Assembly: GCA_023512835.1 (NCBI GenBank)
Contig: CM042087.1
Coordinates: 51,122,265 to 51,186,264 of the forward strand
Direction: 5' to 3'
From: Taxillus chinensis
Lineage: Eukaryota > Streptophyta > Magnoliopsida > Santalales > Loranthaceae
DNA length: 64,000 nucleotides
Shown here: positions 1 to 10,215 of the stretch, piece after piece
How positions within the stretch are numbered: position 1 is the stretch's first letter
How the letters are laid out: the number at the start of each line of letters is the position of its first letter
Notes under the pieces: model-generated
Told to the model about the DNA's origin: nothing
Database searches by the model: none
What the model saw: only the letters and a program-made list of their open reading frames with translations
Made by a program: the position numbers and the translations under genes

Positions 1-480
1 GTTAGATTATGATCATTCCAACACATGTAGGTTAGATTATGATCGCCCAATTAGCCTGATCCTGTAATATGAATATAATAGAGTGAAATTTTAGATTGAC
101 GCCAAAAAATAAAGAATAAAGAATAATAGTAATAATGATTATAATAACCGAAGGATGGACCAGGTCCACCAGACCAATAATAATAATAATAAGTATTTTA
201 TTTTATAAAACGAGTGCATCCACTGTATATCCGACACGTGTTGCACATCCACTGAGAAGCACCACTACGTGGTACATCATCCCGATTGCATGAACGAACC
301 GCCCGAAACCATTCACATGCTCGACAAAGCCGGACCGGAGGTTAAGTAAATAAAAATATCAACTCAAAGCTAATTTTACTATAAAATTTCATTAAATATA
401 ATAAATGACATCATATTAATCTCATTAAATATAAATATACGTAATTTTGACTTTAATATGTGTATATATTCGTCTTGTCA
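1..480. other. AT-rich non-coding start of window
   Basis: No gene is seen. The 14-base string GTTAGATTATGATC occurs twice, at 1 and 31. The rest is AT-rich sequence with a short AAT-rich stretch near 176-192. Confidence 0.6.
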
Positions 481-510
481 AAATTCTGGTACTTCTCTCT
501 TGTAACGTTA

Positions 511-786
511 CATCTCTGCCAGTGACCTTATATCCTCCTCTGTCACTGCTGCTACGCCAACCTCAGCACATGTGCTGGAGGGCTATCGCATATATAGCAA
601 TCCCGCCCGGCCAAGCTACCGACGAGAATGCGAACACGTTCCCATAGTAGCCCAGCAGCAGGGGCCAGTCCAACTTCCGACAATGTGCATTGACGATGCA
701 AAGCAGGCACACACCTCCTCGTCTAGGCTCAGCCAAAGGGCGGCAGTGTGGCACCGCCACAGGCACGCTGCCAAGAGCTTGAAGGC
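511..786 (-). pseudogene. BAHD acyltransferase gene fragment
   Basis: BAHD enzymes transfer acyl groups from acyl-CoA to plant alcohols and amines in the cytosol. On the minus strand, 786 to about 700 reads AFKLLAACLWRCHTAALWL followed by a DEEV segment. This matches the family's central block (S/AFE-LAAHVWRCRT-AL---DEEV). At about 700 the reading frame shifts and continues CIVNAHCRKLDWPLLLGYYG, matching the family's V-NAR-R-PPLP-GYYGN stretch. A second shift leads to VTEEDIRSLAEM, matching the next conserved helix. The N-terminal HxxxD and C-terminal DFGWG motifs are absent here. With two frameshifts and a length of about 90 codons against roughly 450 in the family, it is a dead fragment. 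The order of the blocks is preserved. The surrounding 250 bp on each side carries nothing I recognise. Confidence 0.62.
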
Positions 787-1076
787 CAAACAGTGTTCAC
801 CTGGGGGCACGGCGAAGCATAGTAATCTTGGTGGTTGGTGCGGTGGAGCAGGCCAGACAACGGTGACACATGGCGGAAGAGCATGTGGAAGAGGATGAAC
901 GGCGGATATGGAGATGGTGGTAACGTATAATTATTTTTTATTATTTAAATAATAATATATTATTATTTTAATGAGTAAACGGAATAATTTCATGTTAAAT
1001 TATGAATTAAGTAAAATTTAAATTTATGAAAAAGTGTTTATTTTCATTGAAAATTAGTTTGGTCTCAATACTATAT

Positions 1077-1784
1077 GGCTCGTTTGGTACGCCAATAAAA
1101 TTGGAGGAAATTTAATCATTAAAGGAATGGAATTGAAATGAATGAAATTTTTTATTAACTTGTTTGTGTTTGGCATATAAAACAAAGCAAAATAATGTAT
1201 TAAGTCAATTATTAAAATATCCTTACAATTATTAAAATTTATTAAATAAAAAATTATATTAAAAAAACGCTTTTGGATCTAGGAGGGGCGGGGGAGGAGC
1301 AACAAGAGAGGGAGGGAGGCGTGCGGGGGAGGCGGAGGGAGAGGAGGAGAGGCGCGCAGGGGAGGCGGTGATTTCCGATCTAGGAGAGGGGCATGGGGGA
1401 GGCGGCATGCTTGCAGCGGGAGAGGGGGAGAGGCGCGCGGGGGAGGCGGCAGGCTTGCAGCGGGAGAAAGGGAGAGGCCAGCGGGAGAGGAGGATTGTAG
1501 CAAGGGAGGGGGTGTGGGGCGTGGGAGAGAGGAGGAAGGTGCAACGGCTGGTGGGTGGGAAGAGAGAGAAAGAGAGAGAAGAGGGGCAGTAATGGTTAAT
1601 TTCATTCCCCTATACAAGAGAATGCTTTTAAACCTAGTAGGTGCATGGGAGTAATCAAGAATACTCTATTTAAGGGAATATGATTCCCACAGTAATCATT
1701 CATTTCTTTCCCTATTTTATATCAAAAATGGAAAAGGGAATAAATTACATTTCATTCTTTTCCATTACCTCACACCAAACATGC
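1077..1784. mobile_element. Harbinger-like non-autonomous element with purine-rich core
   Basis: The left end GGCTCGTTTGGTACG and the reverse complement of the right end AGCATGTTTGGTGTG form an imperfect terminal inverted repeat. It is of the GTTTGGT type common to plant PIF/Harbinger-type MITEs. The subterminal parts also mirror each other (GGAATGGAATTGAAATGAAT on the left, TTTCATTCTTTTCCATTACC on the right). About 300 bp in the middle (1280-1590) is extremely G/purine-rich and contains no credible gene. The flanking three bases do not give a clean target duplication, so the exact edges are approximate. Confidence 0.5.
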
Positions 1785-1787
1785 TAT

Positions 1788-3221
1788 TAAGGCAGACAGT
1801 TAGCTTAGACTCTTAAATTTTAGTTTAAAATTAAACACTCCATCTATTCGATTTTGAATGAATATTTACTTTCAAAAATTTTATTTTATTTACTGGACAA
1901 TAATTTTTATATTATATAGCCTTTTTTATTATTATATTTTCTTTTAATTTATAATTCTAACAATAATATATCTTTTAAAATTTTATATTATTCGTACCAT
2001 TCTAATAAAATAATAATAAAATAAATAATTTAATATGTAAATATAAATAATTTTATTATTTTAAAATGTACGTAAAATAAGAGTTCTAATTTAAATTTTG
2101 TATTTAATCTCCTAAAAACATCGTCGTACCTTTTACTCTTAGATATGGATTCTGTCTCCACAATTGGGACGATATTAAAATTAGTCTCTATCTACTGTTA
2201 GAATGTTGAAATTGTTTAAAAGAAAATTATAAATATCTAGCACATAAAACTTCATAATTATGAGCATAACATAGTTTAAAATTTAGGCATTCAATAATTG
2301 TTAAATATTTTTGAATTATGTCTATGGTTAATCATAATTGGAAAATCAATTATTTAGTTGCTTGTTTTAAGAGTTATTGGCATGTTTAGTACATCGTGTG
2401 GTGTTTTTGTTTTTGTTTTGAATATTGAATTGTTTTGAAATTGTAATTGAAATTTGATTCCAGTCGTTAAGTACGAAAAATATGTTTGATACGTAGTTTT
2501 AAAATGTGAACTGAAAACATAATTTTTTTTAAATATACGTTTGGCACACTGAATTCAAATAACATAAGTCGACTTTCTACTATTCGACTAGAAAAACGAT
2601 CGAACCATTTTATTTCTTATTTCTACATGTTTTATTTCTTATTTCTTATAAGATACCCATTGACTTTTTTATGCAGTTCGATTTTCTGCATTTGTTTTTT
2701 ATGTAGTTCGACTTTCTATATTTTTTTTGTAGTTTAACTTAGTGCATTTTTTCCTACAGTTCGACTATCTGCACTTTTTTTTGTGAGAGAGAGAGAGAGA
2801 GAGAGAGAGAGCCAAGAGGTTGACAAACTAACGAAGTCAGCAACTGCAAGAAGATATACAAGATTTTGAAGTTGGATGAAGTCAAACATCACACTTCAAT
2901 TGATATAGATCAACTATGAAATCAAACAGTGATGAATTTGTTTTCAAATTGCAACTCGGATTTGAAAACAGCCTCGAAGTTGTTTTCAAAATACGGTTGA
3001 AATTGCGATTTGTTTTCAAATACAATATGTAACTAAAAAATAATTCAACGAACCAAACAACGTCACAACATGTGGGTCCCAGCATTTTCTATATTACAAA
3101 ACAGAATTCCATTCCGAAAATGGCAAACAACAACGCCTATGCTTCTGCTTACTCTCATTATTTCTACTATAACTATAAAACCAATCAACTATAAATATTA
3201 TTAATACTAGACTTCGTAACA
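1788..3221. other. AT-rich intergenic DNA with short tandem repeats
   Basis: No gene is seen. From about 2670 to 2775 there are roughly three to four degenerate copies of a 30-35 bp unit containing GTAGTTCGACTTTCT. This is followed by a (GA)n tract at about 2785-2811. Confidence 0.6.
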
Positions 3222-3230
3222 AAATTGAAA

Positions 3231-3459
3231 GAGAAATGCTATACACAAGTACGCGGGGGAAGAAATGGCGTACGAATCTGACATGGCATATGCCATGTCG
3301 ATTTTATTTAAGGGTTTTTTTAATAATGGGTTGAAACTCCAGCTGTAGGAAAAAAAGAAAGAGGCTTCTTCACCACCGCGTTCCGTGACAGGGTGTGAAG
3401 GTGTGGGAGCTTCAATCCAAAAGAGGGAGGGGACAAACAATCGAGGGCACACGATCAAG

Positions 3460-3497
<38 letters not shown>

Positions 3498-3608
3498 TGC
3501 AACTAATTCTATATAAGAGGGAGAGTTTGCATCTAATTCTATATCAAAGGGAGGGTTTTGCATCTGATTCTATATCAGAGGGAGGGTCTACGTAAGAGAG
3601 AAAGGCAT
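3231..3608 (+). repeat. Left terminal inverted repeat of the MULE
   Basis: Reverse-complement similarity to 13780-14244. Shared landmarks include TACGCGGGG, ATAATGGGTTGAA, GAGGCTTCTTCACC, GTGTGGGAGCTTCAATCC and GAGGGCACACGATC. A (GA)n tract lies at about 3463-3497. After it come three copies of a roughly 32-bp unit (3497-3593) containing ATCTAATTCTATAT and GAGGGAG. Confidence 0.85.
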
Positions 3609-3667
3609 AACCCGATTTGCTTCAGGATCAAAGCTTGAGTATGTAGTTGATTCGGTTTGTGGCGTAT

Positions 3668-3765
3668 GATGGCTATGGTGATGATGTTGGCTAGACAGAG
3701 GCCGGACGATGACTATGGTGATGGTGTTGGCCGATTGGAGGCCGGACGACAGCTATGGTAGAGAC
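3668..3765. repeat. Two-copy minisatellite
   Basis: Two direct copies of a unit of about 50 bp contain CTATGGTGATG, GTTGGC and GAGGCCGGACGA, inside the MULE next to its left TIR. Confidence 0.6.
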
Positions 3766-4856
3766 TTTTTTTCTTGGCCTCTTTTTTTTATTATTTTGGA
3801 GTCATAGATTGGCAGTAGAAAATGATGGTTAATTTGTGATTGCATATCTTCTTTTTCTTTTTATTGTTGAAGATGGTTTTGTATGAGACAGAGGATGATG
3901 GATTATAGATGGTTGATGCCTTGAAAAGAGGAAGTTTTCCTCTTCCTTTGCCTCCTCAATCCCTACTCGATGATTATGGCTTTTGGAGGATCAATATTAC
4001 ATCATGATAATGCCAAACTTGCAAGGACAAAGATGTTAACTCTGTGTAAATATGTTGTGGATGTTTGTTTGTATGTGTCTCAATATGTTTTGTACACAAA
4101 GTTTGTTGTTGAGGTTTCCACATCTCATAAAGTGGAAGGATTCAAACTGTAAGGATATAAGGCAATGAAAGAGGAATTTGCGTAAATCTGCATTTTTTGT
4201 AAGGAATCAGTGGACATAATTTGAAATACCCATGTAAATCTGTATTTTTTGGTGGAATACTGTGAACTCAGGAAAGACCCTATAGTGACAGCAGTTACAC
4301 TGCAGTAAACCTATACTGGAATATATATACTTTTCAATATCAAGTAAAAGAAATCCCAGTTTAATAATACAGTAGCAATAATGAAAGCCACTAGTGTAAC
4401 TAAAAAAACAAAAAAAGGCTTGCATAACACGATGACCCACCCATCCATCACATTTTGCAAGTATCTGGTCATCCTGGTTTATATGATAAAAAAGGTTGGC
4501 AATTACATGATAGCCATCTAATGGAATCATCAAGTTTTTTTTTTAAATTTCTGAAAATAATATCCTCTTCTCACTGCCCTGGTGATGCCTGGTCTTTTTA
4601 TTTGTTTTGTTGCATTGTTAAATCAAAATTTCAAATACAATGGAACAAATTTGATTCATTGGCCATTTTTAAAGCCAAAAACAAGAAGACATTAGGGCTA
4701 GAAGAGGTTCCACATATCATTTCTTTCAATAAAAAAATCAAATTAATAATACATTGTTGAATAGGAGCAAGGAAACCCTCTACATCCCATTTCAACACTT
4801 TAACATGTTTTAGACCATGCCTAGTACCCTCCACTCGTTAAAACTACTACAGAAAC
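3766..4856. other. Non-coding interior of the MULE, left of the retroelement
   Basis: AT-rich sequence without a recognisable gene. Near 4769-4856 are degenerate units resembling the minisatellite at 9928-10215 (for example GGAAACCCTCTACATCCCAT against GAAACCCTCTATAGCTCAT). The retroelement therefore seems to have landed inside that repeat. Confidence 0.5.
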
Positions 4857-5359
4857 CTGGAAAACTATTGAGGACCTTGATTAAGATCCAACAACAATTT
4901 AGAGAAGGATAACCGAATACCCAAACTCTAGTCCAAGTAATTTAAGTATTTAACTAAAAAAGCTGAAAATAAGTATAAACATCTAATTGAGAGTTTATAA
5001 TTGATAAAACACTCTTGAATAATTTATTACGTCTGAATACAAAGCCTATTTATAGGCAAATGACTAACAAAGAATTGAAAACTTAATATAAGTAGGAAAC
5101 TAAATTAAAATAGCAAAATATCCTAATACGAATAAATAAAGGAAATTATAAAAGGAAAAACTTCTAATTCAATAAGAAAAAGTAAATATATGAAGAGTCT
5201 TAGCAGTAGTAGATGTCTTGCGCAACACAATACGTGCATATGGCATTGCACGTGGCGATGAGTTCTACACGTAGCAATAAATTGCATGTAGACCAGAGAT
5301 GGAGGCAGGGGGGCCGGCAGGGGCCATGGTCCGTCCCCCCCCCCCCCCCATTTTTTGTC

Positions 5360-5403
<44 letters not shown>

Positions 5404-6160
5404 AAAATTAAAAAATATAAAAATATTATTAAACTTCTTAGAAATATTTACATAAAATTATACAATTATTAAAAATGCTAGCCAAGAATTTTAATTACAT
5501 AAAACTATCAATTTAAAATAAATGGGCAAGCATATAATAATAATACAGTCATAAAAATCTTATCCATATATGATATTATTATTTATTCTAATGGTACAAT
5601 CGCATAATACTTTGTCATTATAAATATTATTCCCTTTCCTTGCCATAATGTAATATATTAATTTTATTGTCTAATATATATTTGGTATCATTGCTATATT
5701 AAGTACTTGATAATATACTTGAAAACCCATTTAGTATTACCAATCATTGCTATATTTAATAATTTTATCGTAGTCAGTTAATATAGAATTATATATTAAT
5801 ATGTCTATAATAACGTTATAATATAGTGCTCTTAATTGTAATTTGGAATAATAATTTCTAAATAAGAGTTATAATAATTTTAATAATTTATATTTCGGCC
5901 CCCCCAACTTAAATTTTCTAGATCCGTCCCTGATGTAGACGGATCATTTAATATTAGAGGGCTGCAGGTCTTCTACACGCGGCAGTGCGTCTGCACGTGG
6001 CGACTACACGTAGCGATCGTCGCCACGTGCAGCACGTGGCATTGCCTTGTGCATGCTATGTGCGGCACTAGCCTCGCACATACCCCTGTGGCTCTCTTTC
6101 CACGCTCTTCATGCACGTAGTCGAACACTCCGTTTAAGAGTTGGTGCAACATTCTCATCA
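4857..6160 (-). repeat. LTR (left copy) interrupted by a hAT element
   Basis: Sequence from about 4865 to 5293 and from 5941 to 6160 matches 9257-9927 in order, from GATCCAACAACAAT through CCTATTTATAGGCAAATGAC to ATTCTCATCA. The left edge is approximate because the first 10-15 bases are diverged. The hAT element at 5294-5932 splits it. Confidence 0.8.
5294..5932. mobile_element. hAT-type MITE inside the retroelement LTR
   Basis: The element begins CAGAGATGGA and the reverse complement of its end is CAGGGACGGA. An exact 8-bp target duplication, ATGTAGAC, sits at 5286-5293 and 5933-5940. Removing it restores the LTR as seen at 9685-9700. The interior is AT-rich with a C-run at about 5335-5350 and a (TA)n tract at about 5365-5398, and encodes no transposase. 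Confidence 0.9.
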
Positions 6161-7063
6161 TTCCCTCTCCCTTCAAGATTACCCTTGTTCTCAAGAGGAA
6201 ATTTTGATAGTGCTCTTCCATCTTGATAGAATTACTCCAAGAAATCTCTCGCCAATCTCCATCACCTACCACCGCAAAGCACTGAGCTTCACATTCGCGT
6301 TCCTCCTTAGGCAGTAAAGCTGCCCAAGTTCCTTTTTGTCCATCTAACTTGAAATCCATTGTCATGGTTTGATAATCAGTAATGATCTTACCGATACCTT
6401 TCAACCAAGCAATGTCTGGAATCACATCAACTCCCACCATAGCTACACATGCAAATCGGTAGTGATCCTGACTCCTTGGGCATTTATCTTTGCATTCCAA
6501 ACTATTTTCTCTCATTTTAATTTTTATCTACTAGCCACTCTCACCACAAAAGGTTCTAGGGTAGAACCTTCTATTTCAACCTTCTCCATAATATCAGTGC
6601 TAATAAAATTGTGGGTAGAACCAGAATCTACAAGCAACAAAACTTGATGAGTTCCAATCCACACCATGAGCCTCATAGTAGCTAGCTTTGTTCCCCCTGT
6701 CATGGCATCGAGAGATAACTCAGCATTACAAGTATCCTCTTCAACTTCATCCATCCTCAATTCACCATCATCACTGATGTTGTCTTCATCGACTGAGCCG
6801 GAATCGTCGATCAAAAACACCTTCCTAGTGCGACACTGATGGCCCTTGTCCCACTTCTCACTGCATTTGAAGCAGAGACCCTTCTTAGCTCTCTCATTAA
6901 CCTCTTCGTATGAAAGTATGTGACTTTTCTTGTCGTCCCTCTTGGTTCCACCTTCATTGGGCACTTTTTCCGTTTGAGAGTCTTCCACAGGATTTGCTTT
7001 GACACTTATATCTCCAAAATCCTCCTTAGCAAGCTTCTTTTCGTTATGGTAACTCCCCTCCAA
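5973..7063 (-). pseudogene. Gypsy gag zinc knuckle and aspartic protease remnant
   Basis: The segment from 7063 to 6524 (179 codons) contains a retroviral-type zinc knuckle, CFKCSEKWDKGHQC, at about residues 64-77. An acidic spacer follows, then the protease active-site block LLLVDSGSTHNFIS at about residues 142-155. A frameshift near 6520 separates it from the second protease half. That half reads GVDVIPDIAWLKGIGKIITD and TMDFKLDGQK, matching the plant gypsy pattern of D-VLG-QWL--LGPI-TD followed by a hydrophobic flap. In an active element this protease would cleave the gag polyprotein inside the virus-like particle. The reading frame then runs straight into the LTR without reverse transcriptase. 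The frameshift and stops make it inactive. Confidence 0.8.
6162..6175 (-). promoter_or_regulatory. Polypurine tract of the gypsy-type element
   Basis: On the minus strand GAAGGGAGAGGGA lies immediately before the 3' LTR (which starts TGATGAGAAT). This is the expected position of the primer for plus-strand synthesis. Confidence 0.6.
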
Positions 7064-7129
7064 GACTTATGTCATTCTCATGGCCTTAGTTAGATGTTGA
7101 GGTTGCCTCAGCTTTAGTTCTCATGCTAT

Positions 7130-7641
7130 CTATGGCTTTAACCCCTCGATAAAGGTACTCAGCAAAGACTCTTCAGACCAACCACGAACAAGAATTTGGA
7201 GTCGTCGAAACTCCTCTACATAGTTAGCAACCTTGCCATCTTGCTTTAGTTTGGCCAGTTGCCCATGATGATCGACAACTGGAGAGGGCCCCCATTGGAT
7301 TAGAAACTCTCGTTTGAATGCTGACCATCCCAATCGATGTCCGTCTTGTTCATATTGGGCCTTAATCCAATGCCACCAGCTATTGGCCTTCATATCTAAA
7401 TACATACAAGCCACCGCAACTCGATCATCTCTGGCCACCTCAAAGACTCGAAAGTAGTGGGTTGCCTTATCCAGTCACTCATATGGATCACCTTCCTTAA
7501 AGTGTGGAAACTTGATCTTTGGCTTTCTTGGACCCCAATCACGACGTCTATCTCCTTTAGAATCATCAGCGTCATGCCTCTGTCCCCTTCGATGTTTGAA
7601 GACTGGTCTCCGTCCATGGTCTGTCCTGTTGGACATCCCAT
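7130..7641 (-). pseudogene. Gypsy gag (capsid) remnant
   Basis: The minus strand reads RDWGPRKPKIKFPHFKEGDP, then EW-DKATHYF, and after a frameshift DDRVAVACMYLDMKANSWWH. The next parts contain WSAFKREFLIQW, LAKLKQDGKVANYVEEFRRL and SLLSTFIEGLKP. This is the Retrotrans_gag (PF03732-type) pattern: P-K--FP-FDG-DP--W, then A--W, then F----F--L-Q--SV--Y---F--L. Stops separate it from the zinc-knuckle part near 7064-7129, and at least one frameshift lies near 7440. The capsid would form the virus-like particle in an active element. Confidence 0.8.
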
Positions 7642-8140
7642 CAGATTCGTAGCCGTCTACGTTCTCTCCACTGACTGGGTCATCTCACAACCATCGGACC
7701 TTTCTCCACACGACCACCACGCTTAAGTTGGCCATGTGTCACGACCCGAGGATTCGGGGCGTTTCTCAGTGGCACGATTCAGGAATGTATTCATGCTACT
7801 TAAAGGAAAGGGGTTAGTTGAAGCGTAGATGGTGGGCAGCGGAAGGTTCCAGGCAGTTCGTGGAAGAGAATGGATGGAACCCCTTCGGAGCTTAGACGTG
7901 CTGACCCGGTTGAATGCGGGGAGCACACCGCTAGTCGAGGACTTGACGTTGAATAAGGGATTTGGCCATTCTTACACAAACTGGTCGGGAACTAGAGCCG
8001 TTCTCTGATGAACCCAGTGGCAGGGCGAAACCAGTATACGTGCGCTTCAATCCTCAAAGGTTAAACTTAGCGGACCATGGATAGAGAAGCTAAGTGCCGC
8101 AATGGGTTAAGAGGCACAGGAAACCCTACCCCGAGATAAG

Positions 8141-8152
8141 TGGTATCAGAGC
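8141..8152 (+). promoter_or_regulatory. Primer-binding site, tRNA-iMet type
   Basis: TGGTATCAGAGC follows the left LTR by two bases. This is the standard plant initiator-Met primer site. Confidence 0.85.
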
Positions 8153-8357
8153 CGAACCGGCCCGTATCCTAAAGACTCACCGAGCACTCTCGCGAGTAGC
8201 GTGATCCCAAGGTGGGAGCTCACAGAGGTGAGTCGACCGGTAGTGTCTTGCACGCCTTACGTCCATAGAGTTGGACTATTATAGAGTGTGATACAAAGTT
8301 GCGCAAGGGAGTACGAAGGAGCGCGTCGGAGCGATCTTGGAAGCCTCCTATCCGTTA

Positions 8358-8496
8358 GACATTGAGCGAGCAGGAGTGCATCTTGGTAAAGGTGTTGCAG
8401 CCTGCAGGGAAGCGATGTCCACCCAGTTGACATTGGGCGAGTGGGAAGGCGTCGAGGTAAAGATGCCATCGCCTGCGGGGAAGCGATGTCGACAAA
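8358..8496 (+). repeat. Internal two-copy tandem repeat of the miniature retroelement
   Basis: Two direct copies of about 70 bp share GACATTG-GCGAG, GGTAAAG and GCCTGC-GGGAAGCGATGTC. They fill about a third of the internal domain. Confidence 0.75.
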
Positions 8497-8961
8497 CGCA
8501 ATGAGGACATTGCGAGGATTGCGTGAAGGAGAATGTCACGACCCGAGGATTCGGGGCATTTCTCAGTGGCACAATCCAGAAATGTATTCGTGCTACTTAA
8601 AGGAAAGGGGTTGGTTGAAACGTAGATGGTGCGTAGCGGAAGGTTCCATCCAGTTCGTGGATGAGAACAGATGGAACCCCTTCAGAGTTCAGACGTGTCA
8701 ACCCGGTTGAATGCGGGGAACACGCCGCTAGTCGAGGACTTGACATTGAAGAAGGGATTTAGCCATCCTTACACAAACTGGTCGAGAACTGGAGTCGTTC
8801 TCCTGATGAGCCCAGTGGCAGGGCGAAACCAGTCTACATGCGCTTCAACCCTCAAAGGCTAAACTTAGCAAACCGTGGATAGAGAAGCTAAGTGCCGCAA
8901 TGGGTTAAGAGGAGCAGGAAACCTGACACCGTGACACATGGTAGGGTATGTTTTCCACCAC

Positions 8962-9162
8962 CTATATATCATCAGCCTCTTGCACAAATCGTCGTGATCT
9001 ACAATCGTTTCCATGAGTTCGCCTTCCTCCGACTGGTTCCTTGCCCTTGTTGGCAAGTAGACGGTCGATACTCCCATTTGTCTTGCCTTGTGATCGAACC
9101 ATCTTTGCCATTGCCGTTGAAAGCTTTGTCATAAAATTCTCTATGGCTTCGAACCGCTGCAT
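8962..9162 (-). pseudogene. Gypsy gag N-terminus, cut off by a nested element
   Basis: A 66-codon segment begins MQRFEAIENFMTKLSTAMAK and is followed by a basic stretch. It lies about 90 bp inside the 5' LTR, the normal place for a gag start. It is separated from the rest of gag (7641 downward) by the 1.2-kb element at 7737-8936. It ends in stops 25 bp before that insertion, so the gag was probably already decayed or shifted. Confidence 0.65.
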
Positions 9163-9249
9163 ATTCGTCCTTGCCGCCTCCTACGTCGTTGTTGATAAAA
9201 AACGCGAGATAAGTTTGAGAAATCTTAATGAGGATCTCTCAATAAAAGC

Positions 9250-9927
9250 ACTAAATTATTTTGGACCTCGATTAGGATCCAACAACAATCTAGAGAAGGA
9301 TAACCGAATACCCAAACTCTAGCCCAAGCAATTCAAGTATTTAACTAAAAAAGCAAAAAATAAGTATAAACCTCTAATTGAGAGTTTATAATTGATAAAA
9401 ACACTCTTGAATGATTTATTAAGTCCGAATATAAAGCCTATTTATAGGCAAATGACTGACAAGGAATCAGACACTTAATACAATTAGAAAACTAAAATAA
9501 AATACTATAATATGAATAAATAAAAAAATTATAAAAGAAAAAACTTCTAATTTAATAAGGAAAGTAAATATATGAAGAGTCCTAACAGTAGTAAATGTCA
9601 TGCGCAACACGATACATGCATGTGGTGTTGCACGTGGCGATGAGTTCTGCACGTTGTAATGAATTATGCACGTAGCAATGAATTGCATGTAGACGGATCA
9701 TCATCGGAGGGCTGCAGGTCTTCTGCAAGCGGAGGTGCATCTGCACGTGGCAATGAGCCTACATGTGGCGACTGCACATGGCGATCGTCGCCACATGTGC
9801 ACGTGGCATCGCCTTATGCACGCTACGTGCGGCACTAGCCTCGCACGTAGCCCCGTGGCTCTCTTTCCACACTCTTTGTGTATGTAGTCGAACACTCCGT
9901 CTAGGAGTTAGTGCAATATTCTCATCA
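9250..9927 (-). repeat. LTR (right copy; 5' LTR of the minus-strand element)
   Basis: Uninterrupted copy of the LTR ending ATTCTCATCA at 9927. Read on the minus strand it starts TGATGAGAATATTGC. CCTATTTATAGGC at about 9428 is a palindromic TATA-like element. The inner edge near 9250-9260 is approximate. Confidence 0.75.
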
Positions 9928-9932
9928 GAAAC

Positions 9933-10215
9933 CCTCTATAGCTCATTTCAACTACTCCATCAACCAAAAAAATCCTCTGCAACCTGTTCTAGCCCCTGCA
10001 ACATCCACGTTACCCTTATGGCAGCCTATTCCAGCCACTGCAGTAACCAGAAAATCCCCTACAGTCTGTTCCAGCCTCTGCAATGTCCACTTTACTCCTA
10101 CTGCAGCCTGTTCCAGTCACTGCAACAACCATACAATTCTATGCAATTCGTTCCTAACCATTACAGCAACCAGAAAATTCTGTGCAGACTGTTCCCAAAC
10201 TTTGCATCATTCCAT
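9933..10215. repeat. Degenerate minisatellite inside the MULE
   Basis: Loose copies of a unit containing CTGTTCCAGCCACTGCAA and AACCAGAAAATCC recur at intervals of roughly 80-90 bp. The same motif family appears left of the retroelement near 4770-4856. Confidence 0.55.

Larger units (their letters stand above)
7737..8936 (+). mobile_element. Miniature LTR retroelement (TRIM-like) nested in gag
   Basis: Two direct repeats of about 400 bp (7737-8138 and 8534-8936) both start TGTCACGACCCGAGGATTC and end near GAGATA or GTGACA. Just inside the left repeat is the initiator-Met tRNA primer-binding site TGGTATCAGAGC (8141-8152). Just before the right repeat is a purine-rich tract (GAAGGAGAA, 8525-8533). 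The internal domain is only about 395 bp and non-coding. CATG at 7733-7736 and 8937-8940 may be a target duplication, 4 bp visible. The overall layout is that of a terminal-repeat retrotransposon in miniature, though its LTRs are longer than usual for TRIMs. It must be mobilised by another element's enzymes. Confidence 0.85.
4857..9927 (-). mobile_element. Non-autonomous gypsy-type LTR element, gag-protease only
   Basis: Two direct LTRs (4857-6160 with an inserted hAT, and about 9250-9927) enclose gag, zinc-knuckle and aspartic-protease remnants read on the minus strand. The candidate target duplication is GAAAC at 4852-4856 and 9928-9932. After the protease, the sequence runs directly into a purine tract (6162-6175) and the LTR. 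No reverse transcriptase, RNase H or integrase sequence is present. The internal part therefore encodes only gag and protease, like the elements described as TR-GAG, or else has lost pol by deletion. The gag is interrupted by another retroelement at 7737-8936. LTR length without the insert is about 655-680 bp on both sides. Confidence 0.8.

Noticed and set aside
1279..1617. Pro/Ser-rich and Gly/Arg-rich open frames on both strands
   Set aside because: They are products of a purine-rich transposon core with no stops by composition; no domain is present.
8257..9134. Several 60-90 codon frames on both strands
   Set aside because: They belong to the LTRs and interior of the miniature retroelement; both LTR copies produce similar frames.
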